DNA of 64,000 nucleotides from Euglena gracilis (Eukaryota > Euglenida > Euglenophyceae > Euglenales): contig CP154955.1 of NCBI GenBank assembly GCA_039621445.1, forward strand, positions 55,247,341-55,311,340. Direction: 5' to 3'. The notes beneath the pieces were generated by a model, which made no database searches, was not told where the DNA came from, and was given only the letters and a program-made list of their open reading frames with translations. Within the stretch, counting starts at the first letter, position 1. Every line of letters begins with the position of its first letter. Both the position numbers and the translations under genes were made by a program. Positions 1 through 10,198 of the stretch are shown here, one piece after another.

Positions 1-96
1 TGACATAAGCCCTGCTACCAAAATTGGTGCAAAGCATTTCGGTAGTCCAGGACGGAGGGACCCCCCTTGCGAAGCACAAAGCCAAAGATGGGACCC

Positions 97-141
97 ACCT
101 TTCTGCGCCGGCTGTTTTGTGTGTGTGTGTGTGTGTGTGTG

Positions 142-176
<35 letters not shown>

Positions 177-215
177 CGCGGTCCTGCCTTACTGCTTGAG
201 TGCTGGCAGTTGGCT
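97..215 (+). repeat. Left inverted terminal repeat of the DIRS-like element
   Basis: It starts ACCTTTCTGCGCCGGCTGTT, runs through a (GT)n microsatellite, then GCGGTCCTGCCTTACTGCTT, and ends near GGCAGTTGGCT. The reverse complement of 4492-4571 carries the same blocks in the same order, with a shorter GT tract. The expanded GT run explains the length difference. Confidence 0.8.
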
Positions 216-376
216 GACGCTTTGAAGTGGAACAGTCTAGGGTGACCCTCCCCCTTGTGAGCGAGCCTGTCTTTTTGGTGTGGGGGGTGGGCCCATCTTG
301 GCTTTGTACTGGACCAACCTTTCTCAGCACTTCCCCAAGATGGGGCTTTGTGCACAACCCGGCTCTTTCTTCCTAC

Positions 377-554
377 ACTTTCTGTGGCATTTAATCTAAA
401 ATAATGCTCTGAAAAGGCAGAAGAATTATTCCACCGACCCAGTTTGCACACTACTTCGGATGGTAACTTTCTGTGGCATTTAATCTAAAATAATGCTCTG
501 AAAAGGCAGAAGAATTATTCCACCGACCCAGTTTGCACACTACTTCGGAAGGTA
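377..554 (-). repeat. 89-bp tandem duplication in the recombinase 3' end
   Basis: Two adjacent copies with an 89-bp period (377-465 and 466-554) differ at only a few bases, for example the ends TCGGATGGTA and TCGGAAGGTA. The duplicated block encodes the C-terminal tyrosine-bearing segment of the recombinase. Because 89 is not a multiple of three, the second pass is out of frame. Confidence 0.9.
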
Positions 555-1238
555 AACCGAATTTTTTGAACATTTTGACCCCCGCCCCCCTTGTGCCATG
601 AGGGCCAAACCCAGACATGGGAACACCCAAACTTAGCGATTCTACCAATGCTATTGGCAGAGAGAGGGGCAAAAGGGGGAAGCAACGACAAAAACATTGG
701 ACCACTGGGCTTGCCTTGATGAGAAGTCAGGGCCACACAAGTGTCAACCAGTTTCGCAGGACACGAAGCATGTGGTTGGCGGGTGATCAATGGTTCCTAA
801 TGTGCTTCCTTATCTCCCTTCCTCTTGATGCTCCACTAACTCCTGCCCTCAAAGCAACTTTTGAGTCTTCTGGGTTGGCTGAGGTCTACACTCCCGCAAA
901 GATGGAGCAGTCTGAGCACCACAATGGTCCAGTCCCTCACTTGACGAATGTCACTCGTTTGAGGGAAGAATTTTTTTCTTCAAGTTTCAACTTTTTTTGC
1001 ACTCCAAAAATCTGCATACTTTGTGGAAGATATGTTCCAAAAACCACTTGCAAGTTTGATTTGGCTGGTAAATTTTAAAGCTTCCTACCCATGGATCAGC
1101 AACAAGGCACAGTAAGCATTTCTGGCACTGTCGGGGTACTTCAGAAGTTGACATTTGAAGGAAATCCCCCCAGATACAGAACTCCCAGAGCTTTCTAAAA
1201 CTGATGTCATAACGTGGGAGGTTTGTCAGTTGGCTCAA
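451..1238 (-). pseudogene. Tyrosine recombinase remnant of the DIRS-like element
   Basis: The 451-705 minus frame ends with GLPSEVVCKLGRW...SSAFSEHYFRLNA. This resembles the C-terminus of phage-integrase-family recombinases in DIRS elements: the KLGRW-SS-F block, then a tyrosine in HYFR as the likely nucleophile. Upstream fragments in other frames (515-790 and 987-1238) fill the place of the catalytic core, but I cannot identify its full R-H-R set. Frames change at least twice, so no intact recombinase can be read here. Confidence 0.7.
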
Positions 1239-1544
1239 ATAAAATGAGATATTTTCAAGTGAAGCTTTTTTTTTTGAAGACCCTCCCTGATAGCATCAGA
1301 CAAAGGAGGGGCTAACGAGTTGGGGGCATTTCTTCCCCAAGCAATTTAGAAAAGACCCCACTGGGGCTGTATTTGTATCACTGGAAATCTTCTGTCGTGC
1401 AGCTTTATTAACAAGGGCCACCATGACATCCCAACCCAGTGAGGCATCACAGTCATGCACTGAAGGTGGGATTCTGTTTCAATCTTAATAATTAAAATTA
1501 GTTTCCAAGGGGGGTTTGCCTAAACCTGGTGGAAACCTTCTAAG

Positions 1545-2830
1545 GAATACTCTAGGCTGTTGACAGCCACGGCCTGGTGATGATGCCACCGAGCCACAAA
1601 TTTTGGCAGTTGAGCATTGCCAGAGCTGGCAAACATGTCCACTTGAGGTAAGAAATTGTGTTCTTTGCAGATGCAACAAAATTTTTGGAACATTTATTTT
1701 TTCAGGGTGTATTCCCCCTGTCTATTTTCCGTTGACTTATGCCATCTGCTAATATTTCCTCTGACTTGACCCAATTTGGGACAATTTTCACTTGCTTTGG
1801 TGGCACCGTCTCACGAGAGTGTTGAAAGGAGACTTTCTCCCCCCCTTTTTTCAGGTAACTGTAAGCTACTTGATTGTCTATAGTGAGGTGTATTGTCTCC
1901 CCAGGTTTTGCCAAGCTTTGAGTGGCGGCAATGGAGGCTTTTAACTCCTTTAGGTTGATATGAAGCCCTTTTTCTGATCTCCAAAATTCGTGTACTTTTT
2001 TCCCTGAATTTATATCCAGTGCACCCCACCCCTCGTTGGAAGAATCTGAGAAGATTTCTCTTACTGGGAATTTTTGGTTAGCTTTCTCCTTCGATAAAAG
2101 TCCAATTTCTTTCACCTGATCTTTCAGGCGTTCTCGGACAGGCAACTTGTGATCCCAACCTTGTTGAAGATGTTGGTCTGAAAATTGCACCAGGAGATCT
2201 CTACAGGCCCCAAGGCAGGGCAGTGCAGTTAAAAAGCTTCTGATTTGCCCCAAAATTGCTACAGCTTTTCTGCAGGACATTTCTGGTTGAGTTAAAAAAA
2301 ACTTTTGTAACTCCTTCCGTGTGGCCTTTAACTTCCCTGTGGGGACTTGGAGAACACCCTTTTGAAGATCCAGAAAAAAGCCTAAATGTTCCACCTGTTG
2401 GCTGGGGGTGACATCTGATTTTTCCCAGTTGATGTTGATGCACATGCCACTTTCCTGCAGGTCTTTTAGAATCAAGGCCATGTGTTTTTGGGTTAACTTT
2501 TATTGCGACGAAAATCTGGAGCCCCTGCTTTCTCCGTTTTCTTAGGAAAACGTTCATTACCTCCTTCAAGATATAAGGTAGGGTGCTTAGGCCAAAACAA
2601 GCACCCTCCATCAGAAAAAGTTTTTCTAGTATTTGCATTCATATCATAATTGCATGCTGAAAGTTCCAGGTGGAAGAAAGCATTTTTTAAGTCCACCTTG
2701 GCTGCCCACATCCCTTTCTACAACTGGGGGAAAATGTCCCTTCACTGGTCCAGTTTGAGCTTGGGGGATTGCACAACCTGATTTATAGTTCTGTAGTCGG
2801 AGATAAGTCTCACTTGTTCTTATCCATTGG
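1545..2830 (-). pseudogene. Reverse transcriptase-RNase H remnant (DIRS pol)
   Basis: Fragments in order on the minus strand are: FVIQKRESNG near 2830; AKVDLKNAFFHLELS (RT motif A, ~2660-2705); FGLSTLPYILKEVMNVF (motif B region, ~2540-2590); then HLGFFLDLQKG. RNase H follows with FSDSSNEGWGALD, INLKELKAS and LTIDNQVAYSYLKKGG in the 259-residue frame at 1702-2481. PQVDMFASSGNAQLPKF lies further down, a segment usually found between RNase H and recombinase in DIRS elements. The frame changes just where the catalytic motif C (xxDD) should be, and I see no DD there. The RT is therefore probably inactive. Confidence 0.8.
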
Positions 2831-4215
2831 ACTCCCGTTTTTGAATTACAAACCAGGGAAACAAAATTATTGTTCCCTCCCAGGTTACCCCTTTGCTACC
2901 CCCACCTCTACGTATCCTTTCATGACTTTCAGGGCTTGGCTTATTTCCTCTGGGGTTTTGTTCTGCACCTTGCAGCCAAGGTCCAGGTTGGGGTAGTGAG
3001 GTTCCACCCCAACTTTTGTCAACTTTTAGCACAAAGGGGGGGGATGTTTTTCCCACCAAGGAAGGCATTCTCTCAACCTTTGGAATGGAGGGAGGCCTAC
3101 AAAAGGGTCTGCCCCTAGGAGGCTCAGAGGGTGAGGTGAGCTCAGGTAATTCAGATTCATGGGGAGTGACATACATATGGGGTCATCATGCCCTTTTTGT
3201 TGAACACAGGTGTCGCTTTGACCAAACTGGCCTCCTTGGCCCTTGGATCCCCAGAGTAGGGCAGGGATGGGGGAGAGGTTACCTTCGCCCTTGGCTCCAG
3301 CGCCTTTGCTGCTGGTTGCTGGTCTCCAGCTTGAGCCGCCTCTCCAGACACTTCTGAAGCCTCCCCGAAATCCTCCTGTGGGACTGGACTTTCCTGTGGA
3401 CTGGACTTTCCTGTGTACCCTTCCAAAGGCCACCAGACCTGTGGGTGCTGCTGGGTCCTATAGAGGAACGAAAGGAGTGACCCTGAGGGGCAGAGGAAGA
3501 CCTGCCATTTTGTGAAAAACCGTTTCTCGACTCCATACTTACCCTTTGGATGGAAGCCTCCATTCTGACGTTCCTGACGTCGTCCTCGGTGAATAAAGAT
3601 CTCCTTCACCACCGCCTTGTCTTCTTGTAACCTGCGGTACGGCCAGTTCACGTCGTTCCTGTTAGATTTTGAAGAACAGCTCTCTTAGATGCTGCCAAAG
3701 TTGTAGCTGGACTTCGTTGGAGACGGGGTTCACCCAAACGTACCCGTAGACTCGCAGGGCGTGCAGCAGGCTGGTGCCGACGCTCTTCATGAATTGGTCC
3801 TGTTTCTTCCGTGCGTCGCCCACGCGCTGATTCTCGGGCCCACGCGCTGGCAGGGTGTTGAACTTTGGCTGTGCTTCCAGAAAAAGACGAACGTCGATCT
3901 TGTTGTCACCAGAGGCCGCCCGGGTCCACAGTGCTGCCAAGGGCTGTTGTAGTGGGGTCTCCAAGTCGTCCCACGGGAAGTGCACCTCCTCCTCTTCTTC
4001 CGTCTCGTCCAACTGTTGCAGGCTGCTAGGGGCATCTGGGGGGCGGGTGGTTGTTCTGTGGCAGCACTTGGGCCGCCAGGGTGAAGGCCACATCTGCACA
4101 ATCCGGAGTCAATTTGATGGCTGAAATTTCCACATCGATTACAATGGCAATGGTGTATAAACAAACGTCTTTGTAGGGTTAAATGGAGCCCTTCACCAAT
4201 GCACAGCCCAGTCAA
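2820..4215 (-). pseudogene. Gag-like and pol N-terminal region of the DIRS-like element
   Basis: Three overlapping minus-strand frames cover this stretch (3662-4099, 3157-3651, 2820-3176). The first is acidic then polar, with a DETEEEEEVHFPWDD block. A frame at 3787-4215 has a Cys/His cluster (HHCHCNRCGNFSHQ) that could be a degenerate zinc knuckle. The position upstream of RT, inside the same inverted repeats, is the only real argument for gag. No family can be assigned from sequence alone. Confidence 0.4.
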
Positions 4216-4491
4216 TTCGAGTACTTTCTTTAATGCTCTAACCGTGTTTCACCCAGTGCCTTGAAATCGACTGCCAGCTCTCAACAGCAAAAAGATTTGT
4301 TCTCGCCGTGTGTCCATTAAATGCTGCAGGGCCTCCAAGTTGAACATGAAGTTTGACCAGGACGCGTCGAAGGGGTGTCGATGATGAGATTCTGAAGCAA
4401 ACTGTCACAGTCAGTCATTGTGCCTGCTGTGTGTTGGGGGTTCACCTTGGTTTTTTCAAACTTGTCACTTTTGGACCCTCAGGGCAACGTT

Positions 4492-4571
4492 AGCCAACCG
4501 CCGGCGCGAAAAGCAGTAAGGGAGGACCGCAGCACACACACACACAGACAAAACAGCCGGCGCAGAAAGGT
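4492..4571 (-). repeat. Right inverted terminal repeat of the DIRS-like element
   Basis: Reading AGCCAACCGCCGGCGCGAAA to AACAGCCGGCGCAGAAAGGT, this is the inverted partner of 97-215. It contains a short (CA)n tract where the left copy has a long (GT)n tract. Inverted terminal repeats are expected for DIRS-1-type elements. Confidence 0.8.
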
Positions 4572-5073
4572 ACGTCGGTCCAAGAAGGCACAAGTTGCAA
4601 AGAAGATGCAGATCGACAAAGCAGTAGAAGAGCTCTTTACCGCGCCGACAACGCCGGTTCCAGCCGACGTGCGCCACTTTTATCTTCAAAACTGCCAATT
4701 TGAAGACCCTTGTTTTATTTTGATTTTGATGTTGCGCTACGTTAAGTCCATGTTTGGTGCCGCCTCGCGGTGTTGGCTGATGATGAGGCTCCGACGTGGA
4801 GACGTGGCTTAAGGGCGACGTGGCGACATGGCAAAGGTGTTTCAACAAAATTGAATGGGACCCCTGGGTTTGACGAATAAATGTGTAGCAGCCATATGAG
4901 AATTAGCTTGATGAAAAAGAATGACTTGATTAGATAGGGGTATGGACACAACCCTCTTCAACTCATGGAAGTTTTGGAATTCACGCCGAATTTGGATTTT
5001 GTGAAAATATGTGGTTTTCCATCAAAAAAGGACATGTATCTTGGGATGATTTTTTGATTTTTCAAAAAAGTTT
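4572..5073. other. Flank of the DIRS-like element, no gene seen
   Basis: This stretch lies between the right inverted repeat and the next ORF and becomes AT-rich after 4840. A plus-strand frame (4420-4812) crosses the inverted repeat, has no recognisable domain, and is treated as chance. Confidence 0.5.
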
Positions 5074-5724
5074 TTAACTCAGCCAAAATTCCGTTTCCTC
5101 ACAATTTGTGAAAGCTGTGGTGGGTGGGGGTACCATGGTTTTTGGTTCTGTGGTTTTTAATTCACTTACTTTACTCCATCCTTTGAATTGAGGGCGGGTT
5201 AGAGTGAGGATGTGTTGAACCTTCTCCCTCTTCCTTGAAACTTCACAGGGTCCGGAAGTCTCAACGGAGAACCCACACAAAAAAATCTTTCTGCCGACGA
5301 GCTCGCGAACACGAAAAGTTTTTCGGTAGAAAGGCACAATGAACGCCGACGTACTCTCGGCATGGAACGTGAATGTCGTCCGGAATAAAAACTGAATTAG
5401 TTCTCCTTGGTGTACATAGCACAGCTTAACCCATACCATGCCCCCGGGCCAAGGGAAAATGTCTCTTTTAGCCCTCGCCACAAGGAGAATCTCCTCGTAA
5501 CTCCCTTTGCGCTCACATGTCAGCCTTAGCTGCAGTGTCATTCGGTCTCTCAACGCGAACCGAATCCACCGACCAGTGTCACAGCCTACTGGATATGACA
5601 AGGTAGTAGGGCTATATACAAAGGCGACCGACAGAGGACCGACAGACGCAAAGATGGCCGAGGCAACGTCCCGTGCGATGCTCAAAGGTGCATAAGGAAG
5701 GGAGGTACATCGGGGAGCGGGCAA
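5074..5724 (-). CDS. Hypothetical protein, 216 residues
   Basis: This uninterrupted minus-strand frame starts at ATG 5724. The middle (about residues 70-180) reads like ordinary protein, mixed in composition without low-complexity runs: SYEEILLVARAKRDIFPWPG, VWVKLCYVHQGELIQFLF, FIVPFYRKTFRVRELVGRKI. I recognise no domain and see no signal peptide or clear membrane segment. The N-terminal part overlaps repeat block A (5555-5622), which recurs at 6.7 and 8.0 kb, so the true start may lie inside, or the whole frame may belong to a repeat. It could be one exon of a larger gene. Confidence 0.35.
   Translation of the reverse strand: MPAPRCTSLPYAPLSIARDVASAIFASVGPLSVAFVYSPTTLSYPVGCDTGRWIRFALRDRMTLQLRLTCERKGSYEEILLVARAKRDIFPWPGGMVWVKLCYVHQGELIQFLFRTTFTFHAESTSAFIVPFYRKTFRVRELVGRKIFLCGFSVETSGPCEVSRKREKVQHILTLTRPQFKGWSKVSELKTTEPKTMVPPPTTAFTNCEETEFWLS
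5555..5622 (+). repeat. Repeat block A, copy 1
   Basis: The core ATCCACCGACCAGTGTCACA is followed by GCCTACTGGAT and ends in GGGCTATATACAAA. The same arrangement occurs at 6717-6787 and 8030-8110. The AT-rich TATATA-like end after a conserved block could be a core promoter; this is inference. Confidence 0.7.
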
Positions 5725-6038
5725 CCTTGATGCGGAGGGAAAGAGGTGGCAATGCTGAGTTAGGCTAGGACGAGTGTAATGTCTTGTACGCGGTAGGATG
5801 TTCTTGCCTTTGGTGAATATTACTACTTGTCTTGTTGGTTCTGGTGTCTTCCTTTCCTCTCCTTGGGGGATCAGGGAATGCTATCAGGGTAGGGGGTGTG
5901 TGTGTGGTTCGTTTTATGTTTTTGTGCTCGGTTTTACTCTGCGGGGTTTATGCTATGCGCGATTTTTCTGAGAGCAGTTTTGTGGTTTGCCTCACCATGG
6001 CAATGGTTTCATTCGGTCTCACGAACCGTTGGTGAATG

Positions 6039-6072
6039 AATCACTCCGAGCCGAAGTTTGAGTGGGTGAGAT
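6039..6072 (+). repeat. Repeat block B, copy 1
   Basis: ATCACTCCGAGCCGAAG, then a GGGTGAGA-like tail about 9 bases later. The second copy is at 9649-9682. It follows block A copy 1 by about 420 bp. Confidence 0.6.
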
Positions 6073-6716
6073 CTATACACAACACAACGTGGCGTCAAGG
6101 GAGGGGAAATGGTTAGGAAGGGGAAGGGTGTTTTGTACATTGGGTACCGTTGACGAAAGTTGAAAAGTGGTAAGAGGTATTTACTGCAAGTTGCGCACGG
6201 GTGAGACGTCAAAAACACTTCTGGTTTGAAAATGGGGCCATGCCCACATTCGTGCGGACACCTTGGCCCCTAGGGGGACCTGGTCGGTGAATGAATCATG
6301 GTATTTTTTATGAGGGGCTATAGCCGCATTGTTGGGTCGCTCGTGCTCTCTCCGTCTCGCTTTATGGAAGCCTGGGCGGTCTACCCTTTGTGTGTGTTGC
6401 TTTTGCGGGCTCCACTCTCCTCCCTCGCCGTTTTGGTGGATGCCTTTGGCCCGGCGTGTGGGCGGTTTTCTTTTGGCGGCTGGTTTTTTTTCCGGTCTTT
6501 TTTTTTTGCGCGGGTGGGCCACCTTTTGGTGAGGGGGATGTTTCCCTGGTGAACCTCCACGCTTTGGGTTGCTTTGGTCTTGGCTTTGCCTGCTTTGGTG
6601 TGGTCTGGGGTGGAGTCTGGGACTCACCATGGTTGCAGCGGCATCCTCCACTCGGTCCTTGGCTTAAATGAATCATGGTCATTCACACAGAAATGACTCC
6701 GGCGTTCGGTGGTGGG

Positions 6717-6787
6717 GCGCGCCGAGTCCACCGACCAGTGTCACAGCCTATTGGATTTGAGTGTTCAAGGAGGAGGGCTATACAAAA
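6717..6787 (+). repeat. Repeat block A, copy 2
   Basis: GTCCACCGACCAGTGTCACA, GCCTATTGGAT, and the end GGGCTATACAAAA. Upstream GTTCGGTGGTGGGGCG is shared with copy 3. Confidence 0.7.
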
Positions 6788-7020
6788 GCAGCGGTCTACC
6801 CGAGGTACGGGAGAAGGCATTTAAAGCCGAGCGGTCATGGAGGCAGAGGAGACATAGAGCCGAGGGAACGCAGGGCGGATTTTGCGTGAGGTGCGTTGGG
6901 GAGGAGAGGCGGAGAGGCATGGTGGCTGAGCTTTCTTCGTGGCTGGTGTATGTGTGTGTGTGTGTCGTGGAGTTGTTGTTTTTTTTGGAGGGATGGGATG
7001 GGGAAGTGGTAAGTCGCCTT

Positions 7021-7113
7021 TGCTCACTCCATCGCATATGGGCTATGGGTGGTGGGATCCACCCCTCCAGATGGCTCCGCCACGGCATCCCAAGCCAGCT
7101 GGTGTGGGCGGTG
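7021..7113 (+). repeat. Repeat block C, copy 1
   Basis: GCTCACTCC, then CATATGGGC, TGGGTGGTGGGATCCACC, CCAGATGG and AAGCCAGCTGG. These blocks reappear in the same order at 10041-10150. Block D (GGCGGGCCACTTCTCTTGC) lies away at 7729-7760 here but directly follows block C in copy 2. Confidence 0.7.
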
Positions 7114-8029
7114 GGAGGCGGCCTGGCGCCTGCGCACTGGAATTAGCGAATTTTCTGCCTCATTCCGCTACTTTTTTTACCTGTGTCCTTTCCCCCCCAG
7201 GTTCTCTCTTTCTGATGTTTCATTCAAAAGAATTTTGCATGCTGAATCAAGAGGAATCAATATATAAATCTGAGTTCAATAAAACAATTATCCAAGAAAT
7301 TCAAAAAGTCAATCCGGAAGGCCAAGCAAAAGGGGAAGCCAAGTCAGCAATTCAAATTCAAAAAAGAACCAGGGCTAACCGAGGCGAACTGGCAACGGGC
7401 GCTGGGAAGCAATTCTTCCGTTCCCCCCCCCCCGCTACCCTTTTTTTAAATTCAAACCAGGCTTTTCCTCCCCCCCCCCCTACTGCTTCAGAGGCACCCC
7501 CAAGGAGTTGGCCAAAAATACCTTCCCCCCCCCGTTTTTTTGAATTATTTGGCTACCGGAACCCAGGTTTTGGCTGAATTTAGGGACCGAAAGACACAAA
7601 AAAAGGTAATTTTTGCGGCGCGTGTGCCTTTTTTTACCGGAGCGCCGGGTGACTGTTTTCCCCCACTCGGCCTGCCGGGAAGCCCATTCCGCTCACGGTC
7701 ACCAAACCGGCGAGAGGGGAAAACTTTGGCGGGCCACTTCTCTTGCTAATGCGAGACTCAGGGATTGCCACACAGAGGCTTCAGATGATTGTCGTTGAGA
7801 AACGTTTGTATGCCAGTATGGTGCGGAGGCATTTGGAGATGAAGGCTGCAGCTTGCTCCCCCACACCCCCAAAGCAATCCATCACGAAAGGGATGAATGT
7901 CCACCCAAGGCGTCCGCAGGTGGCTGCGGCCTTTTTCAGCTTCCTGTAGTTCGTGCCGCCGTGCTACGGCTTCCCTCGTGGAGTCCGGATTGGCTGGTTG
8001 GAGCGGGACGACTGAATAAGGATTCACAC

Positions 8030-8110
8030 GGTGGTGGGGCGAACCGAATCCACCGACCAGTGGCACAGCCTACTGGGTTTGTATGTTCGAGGGGAGGGGG
8101 CTATGTACAG
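8030..8110 (+). repeat. Repeat block A, copy 3
   Basis: GGTGGTGGGGCGAACCGAAT, then CCACCGACCAGTGGCACAGC and the end GGGGGCTATGTACA. It lies just downstream (on the plus strand) of the area where the truncated LINE at 8427-9633 ends. Confidence 0.7.
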
Positions 8111-8426
8111 ATGGGCCGGGCCCATGGCGGTGAGTGCAAACCCTGGCACGGGTGGGTGGGAAGGCAGGAAAGGGAGGCGGCGGGCTGTGTGTGTGGGAGG
8201 GGCTATGTAAAAAGAGCCGAGGCTGGCCAGCGGTCAAAACGGAATAACCAGGTGGCAGGTGCGATGAGGGCGAGGTACTTCATTCAGCTTGTGCCGGTGT
8301 CAGTGCCGGGGACATGCAGCGCGACTGTGGGCTTGGCTTCGTGGTGGCCGGTGCCCTTGTCCACCGGAGATGCGGCGAGAGGCGTGCTCCGTTTGGTGAG
8401 GTGTTAGGCGGCTTGGCGTTGTTAGC

Positions 8427-9633
8427 GCAAGATATGTTTCGGGCGCAGCATCTGCACAATTTGTCGGAAGAGAGCCAGCGCCAGCAGTTGGTAGCTCTCA
8501 GCTTTGACGGGAGCAGCGGATGTCGCCTTGGTCCCAAGAGGTTGTGCGCTTGACCATTCTGGTCAGTAGGGTTGCACTTTCTGGCCCCAAGCCGCCCCAA
8601 GTGCCCATCGCCAGAGTTGCGAAGGACCATCCTCCGTTTCTACAGGGGATGTCATACTTGGCATGTTTGGCAGTCTCCTTCCTTTTGAGGAACGTCCTCC
8701 AACGTTCCCGAGTCGCAAGTCTTTCGGCGGTTTGCCATCCGTGGGCAATGGTGATGTCAACGGCAGTAGGCTTTCCATCTTGCCAGGTGGCTAGCAGCAA
8801 ATCTGCCGGCCGCAGAGAGCTGTCCGGTTGATTCGGGACCGGGACGTCGCGCTGCACACTTTGACCGTTCGTTGACAGGAGATTGAACAGAGCGTCCTGA
8901 ACGGCGTTGTGTCGCTTCGCAAAGTTGTTGCGAATGAAGCAGAGATCGTGGTCCCCGTGTACGTCGGCAGTGGCCTGGCACCCGGCACAGGTGGACGGAG
9001 TGTCCGCCAGTGGAAGTCCCAGCCACCATTTCAGGCCCAGTCGGTAATCCGCCGGGTCGATGACGGTGTGCAGTGCTTCGAGCGGAGGTACCGCCATCCA
9101 GACATGGCCCATCAACCATGCCTGATCCCGTGGGGCTGACTTGTCAACCAGGGCATCTACATGGCTTTCGATGATTCTTTTTGCCACCACCGTTGGGAAG
9201 TGTCGCTGCCGGATGCGCTCGCGAAGGCAGCAGGGTTTGTCGGGCGGCTGCTTTCCGGGTGAGTGAGGGGCCCCAAGCGTTGAGCACAGATCGTGGGCGG
9301 CTTGCTGGCACATGCGATCGTCCGGCGCCGCGGCGTAGTCGGGGCACGCAACTTTCTTATGACCGTGCGTATGAAATTGGCACAGCGCTGCGGCACGCGC
9401 TGCTCCTTGATGGAATGCTGGGATTCGGAGGCCACAGCCACCCAGGGAGAGCGGTAGCGCCGCTTGGAGCCGCTGGTCCGAGCCCAGGGCCTGCCCCAAG
9501 ATGTCCTCGAAGGCACCGAAGATGATTTCGCCGCAGCGAGTGATTCATGCTGCGCTTGGTAGGAGTCCGAGGCGCGCAGGAGGTGGTTCACACGGCAGCC
9601 GTCCAGGCAGCAGGTTGGAGAGGGTCAGGCGAT
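8427..9633 (-). pseudogene. 5'-truncated RLE-type LINE (RT tail, zinc finger, endonuclease)
   Basis: The main frame (8498-9499) has LPLSLGGCGLR (the post-RT segment). A CCHC-like finger follows (CAGC...GDHDLC, then NNFAKRHNAVQDALF). A restriction-like endonuclease block comes next (RPADLLLATW, AVDITIAHG, then KRKETAKHAKYD and FATLAMGTWGGLG). The 5' side continues in another frame with CCLDGCRVNHLLRAS, and the 3' end in a third frame with AESYQLLALALF. Each fragment matches a segment of the 567-residue frame at 10199-11902 (CLDACKVNDLMRA, RHGGLGIRDP, ADTWQLLS). The RT catalytic domain is missing, so this is a 5'-truncated, frameshifted copy, as target-primed reverse transcription often leaves. 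Confidence 0.8.
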
Positions 9634-9648
9634 GAAGCGGCCTAGGAG

Positions 9649-9682
9649 GATCACTCCGAGCCGAAGTCCTGTGCGGGTGAGA
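9649..9682 (+). repeat. Repeat block B, copy 2
   Basis: GATCACTCCGAGCCGAAG with GCGGGTGAGAG downstream. It begins at the truncated 5' end of the LINE at 8427-9633, which may mark the insertion junction. Confidence 0.6.
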
Positions 9683-10040
9683 GTAATGCACTTAGCAAGT
9701 GGGACGGGGGAGAGTCGCGGGTGAAGTAGAAGGGCGGTGAAGGGCACAGTACAGAGGGGGGATAGCGAGTGTGAGAGGAAAGTGTACAGCGGCAGGGAAG
9801 GTTCAACGGAACGGCCATGGGGACTGTTGAGTGTTGAGGTTGTGGCAGCGACCAGTTTAGGTTTTGGGGAGTTGGCGCAGGGAAGGCTCTGTTTTCGGTG
9901 TGGTAAGGGTTTGGACGTCTTTGTAGACTTGGTCCATTCGTTGCAAGGTGTGATTTGCTTGTTTTTTGGTTTAATTCGTTTTGTGGTTGGTTATGCGTAC
10001 GGTTGGTGTGTCATGGCGTCTTCGGCCCTGTGGTCAAGTT

Positions 10041-10150
10041 GCTCACTCCGTTTCATATGGGCAATGGGTGGTGGGATCCACCGTTCCAGATGGCAACGCC
10101 ACAGTTCCTCAAGCCAGCTGGCGGGCCACTTCTCTTGCAAATGTGAGACA
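10041..10150 (+). repeat. Repeat blocks C and D, copy 2
   Basis: GCTCACTCC, CATATGGGCAATGGGTGGTG, GGATCCACC, CCAGATGG and AAGCCAGCTGG, directly followed by GGCGGGCCACTTCTCTTGC. The stretch 9683-10040 between blocks B and C has no recognisable gene. Confidence 0.7.
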
Positions 10151-10198
10151 CTGATGGTTGGGTACCCGTGTTTACTTTTTTGACGAGTTGTGGATGGT

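Larger units (their letters stand above)
97..4571 (-). mobile_element. DIRS-like tyrosine-recombinase retrotransposon (decayed)
   Basis: The order read on the minus strand is a gag-like region, reverse transcriptase, RNase H, and a tyrosine-recombinase tail. The unit is bounded by inverted terminal repeats (97-215 against 4492-4571). RT/RNase H followed by a tyrosine recombinase, with inverted rather than direct long repeats, is the hallmark of the DIRS order; these elements integrate as circles through the recombinase instead of an integrase. All coding parts are spread over several frames, so this copy is dead unless the assembly carries indel errors. Exact ends are uncertain because similarity fades gradually outside the inverted repeats. 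Confidence 0.8.
5725..8290. other. Repeat-bearing region without a confident gene
   Basis: Beyond blocks A-C, the ORFs here are low-complexity or unrecognised. A Lys/Arg/Pro-rich minus frame (6181-6651) and a plus frame (6939-7577) with FNKTIIQEIQKVNPEGQAKG followed by Pro runs show no domain. Poly-C runs interrupt 7420-7540. Confidence 0.5.

Noticed and set aside
24-245. 73-residue plus-strand ORF with VCVCVCV
   Set aside because: Translates the (GT)n tract in the inverted terminal repeat.
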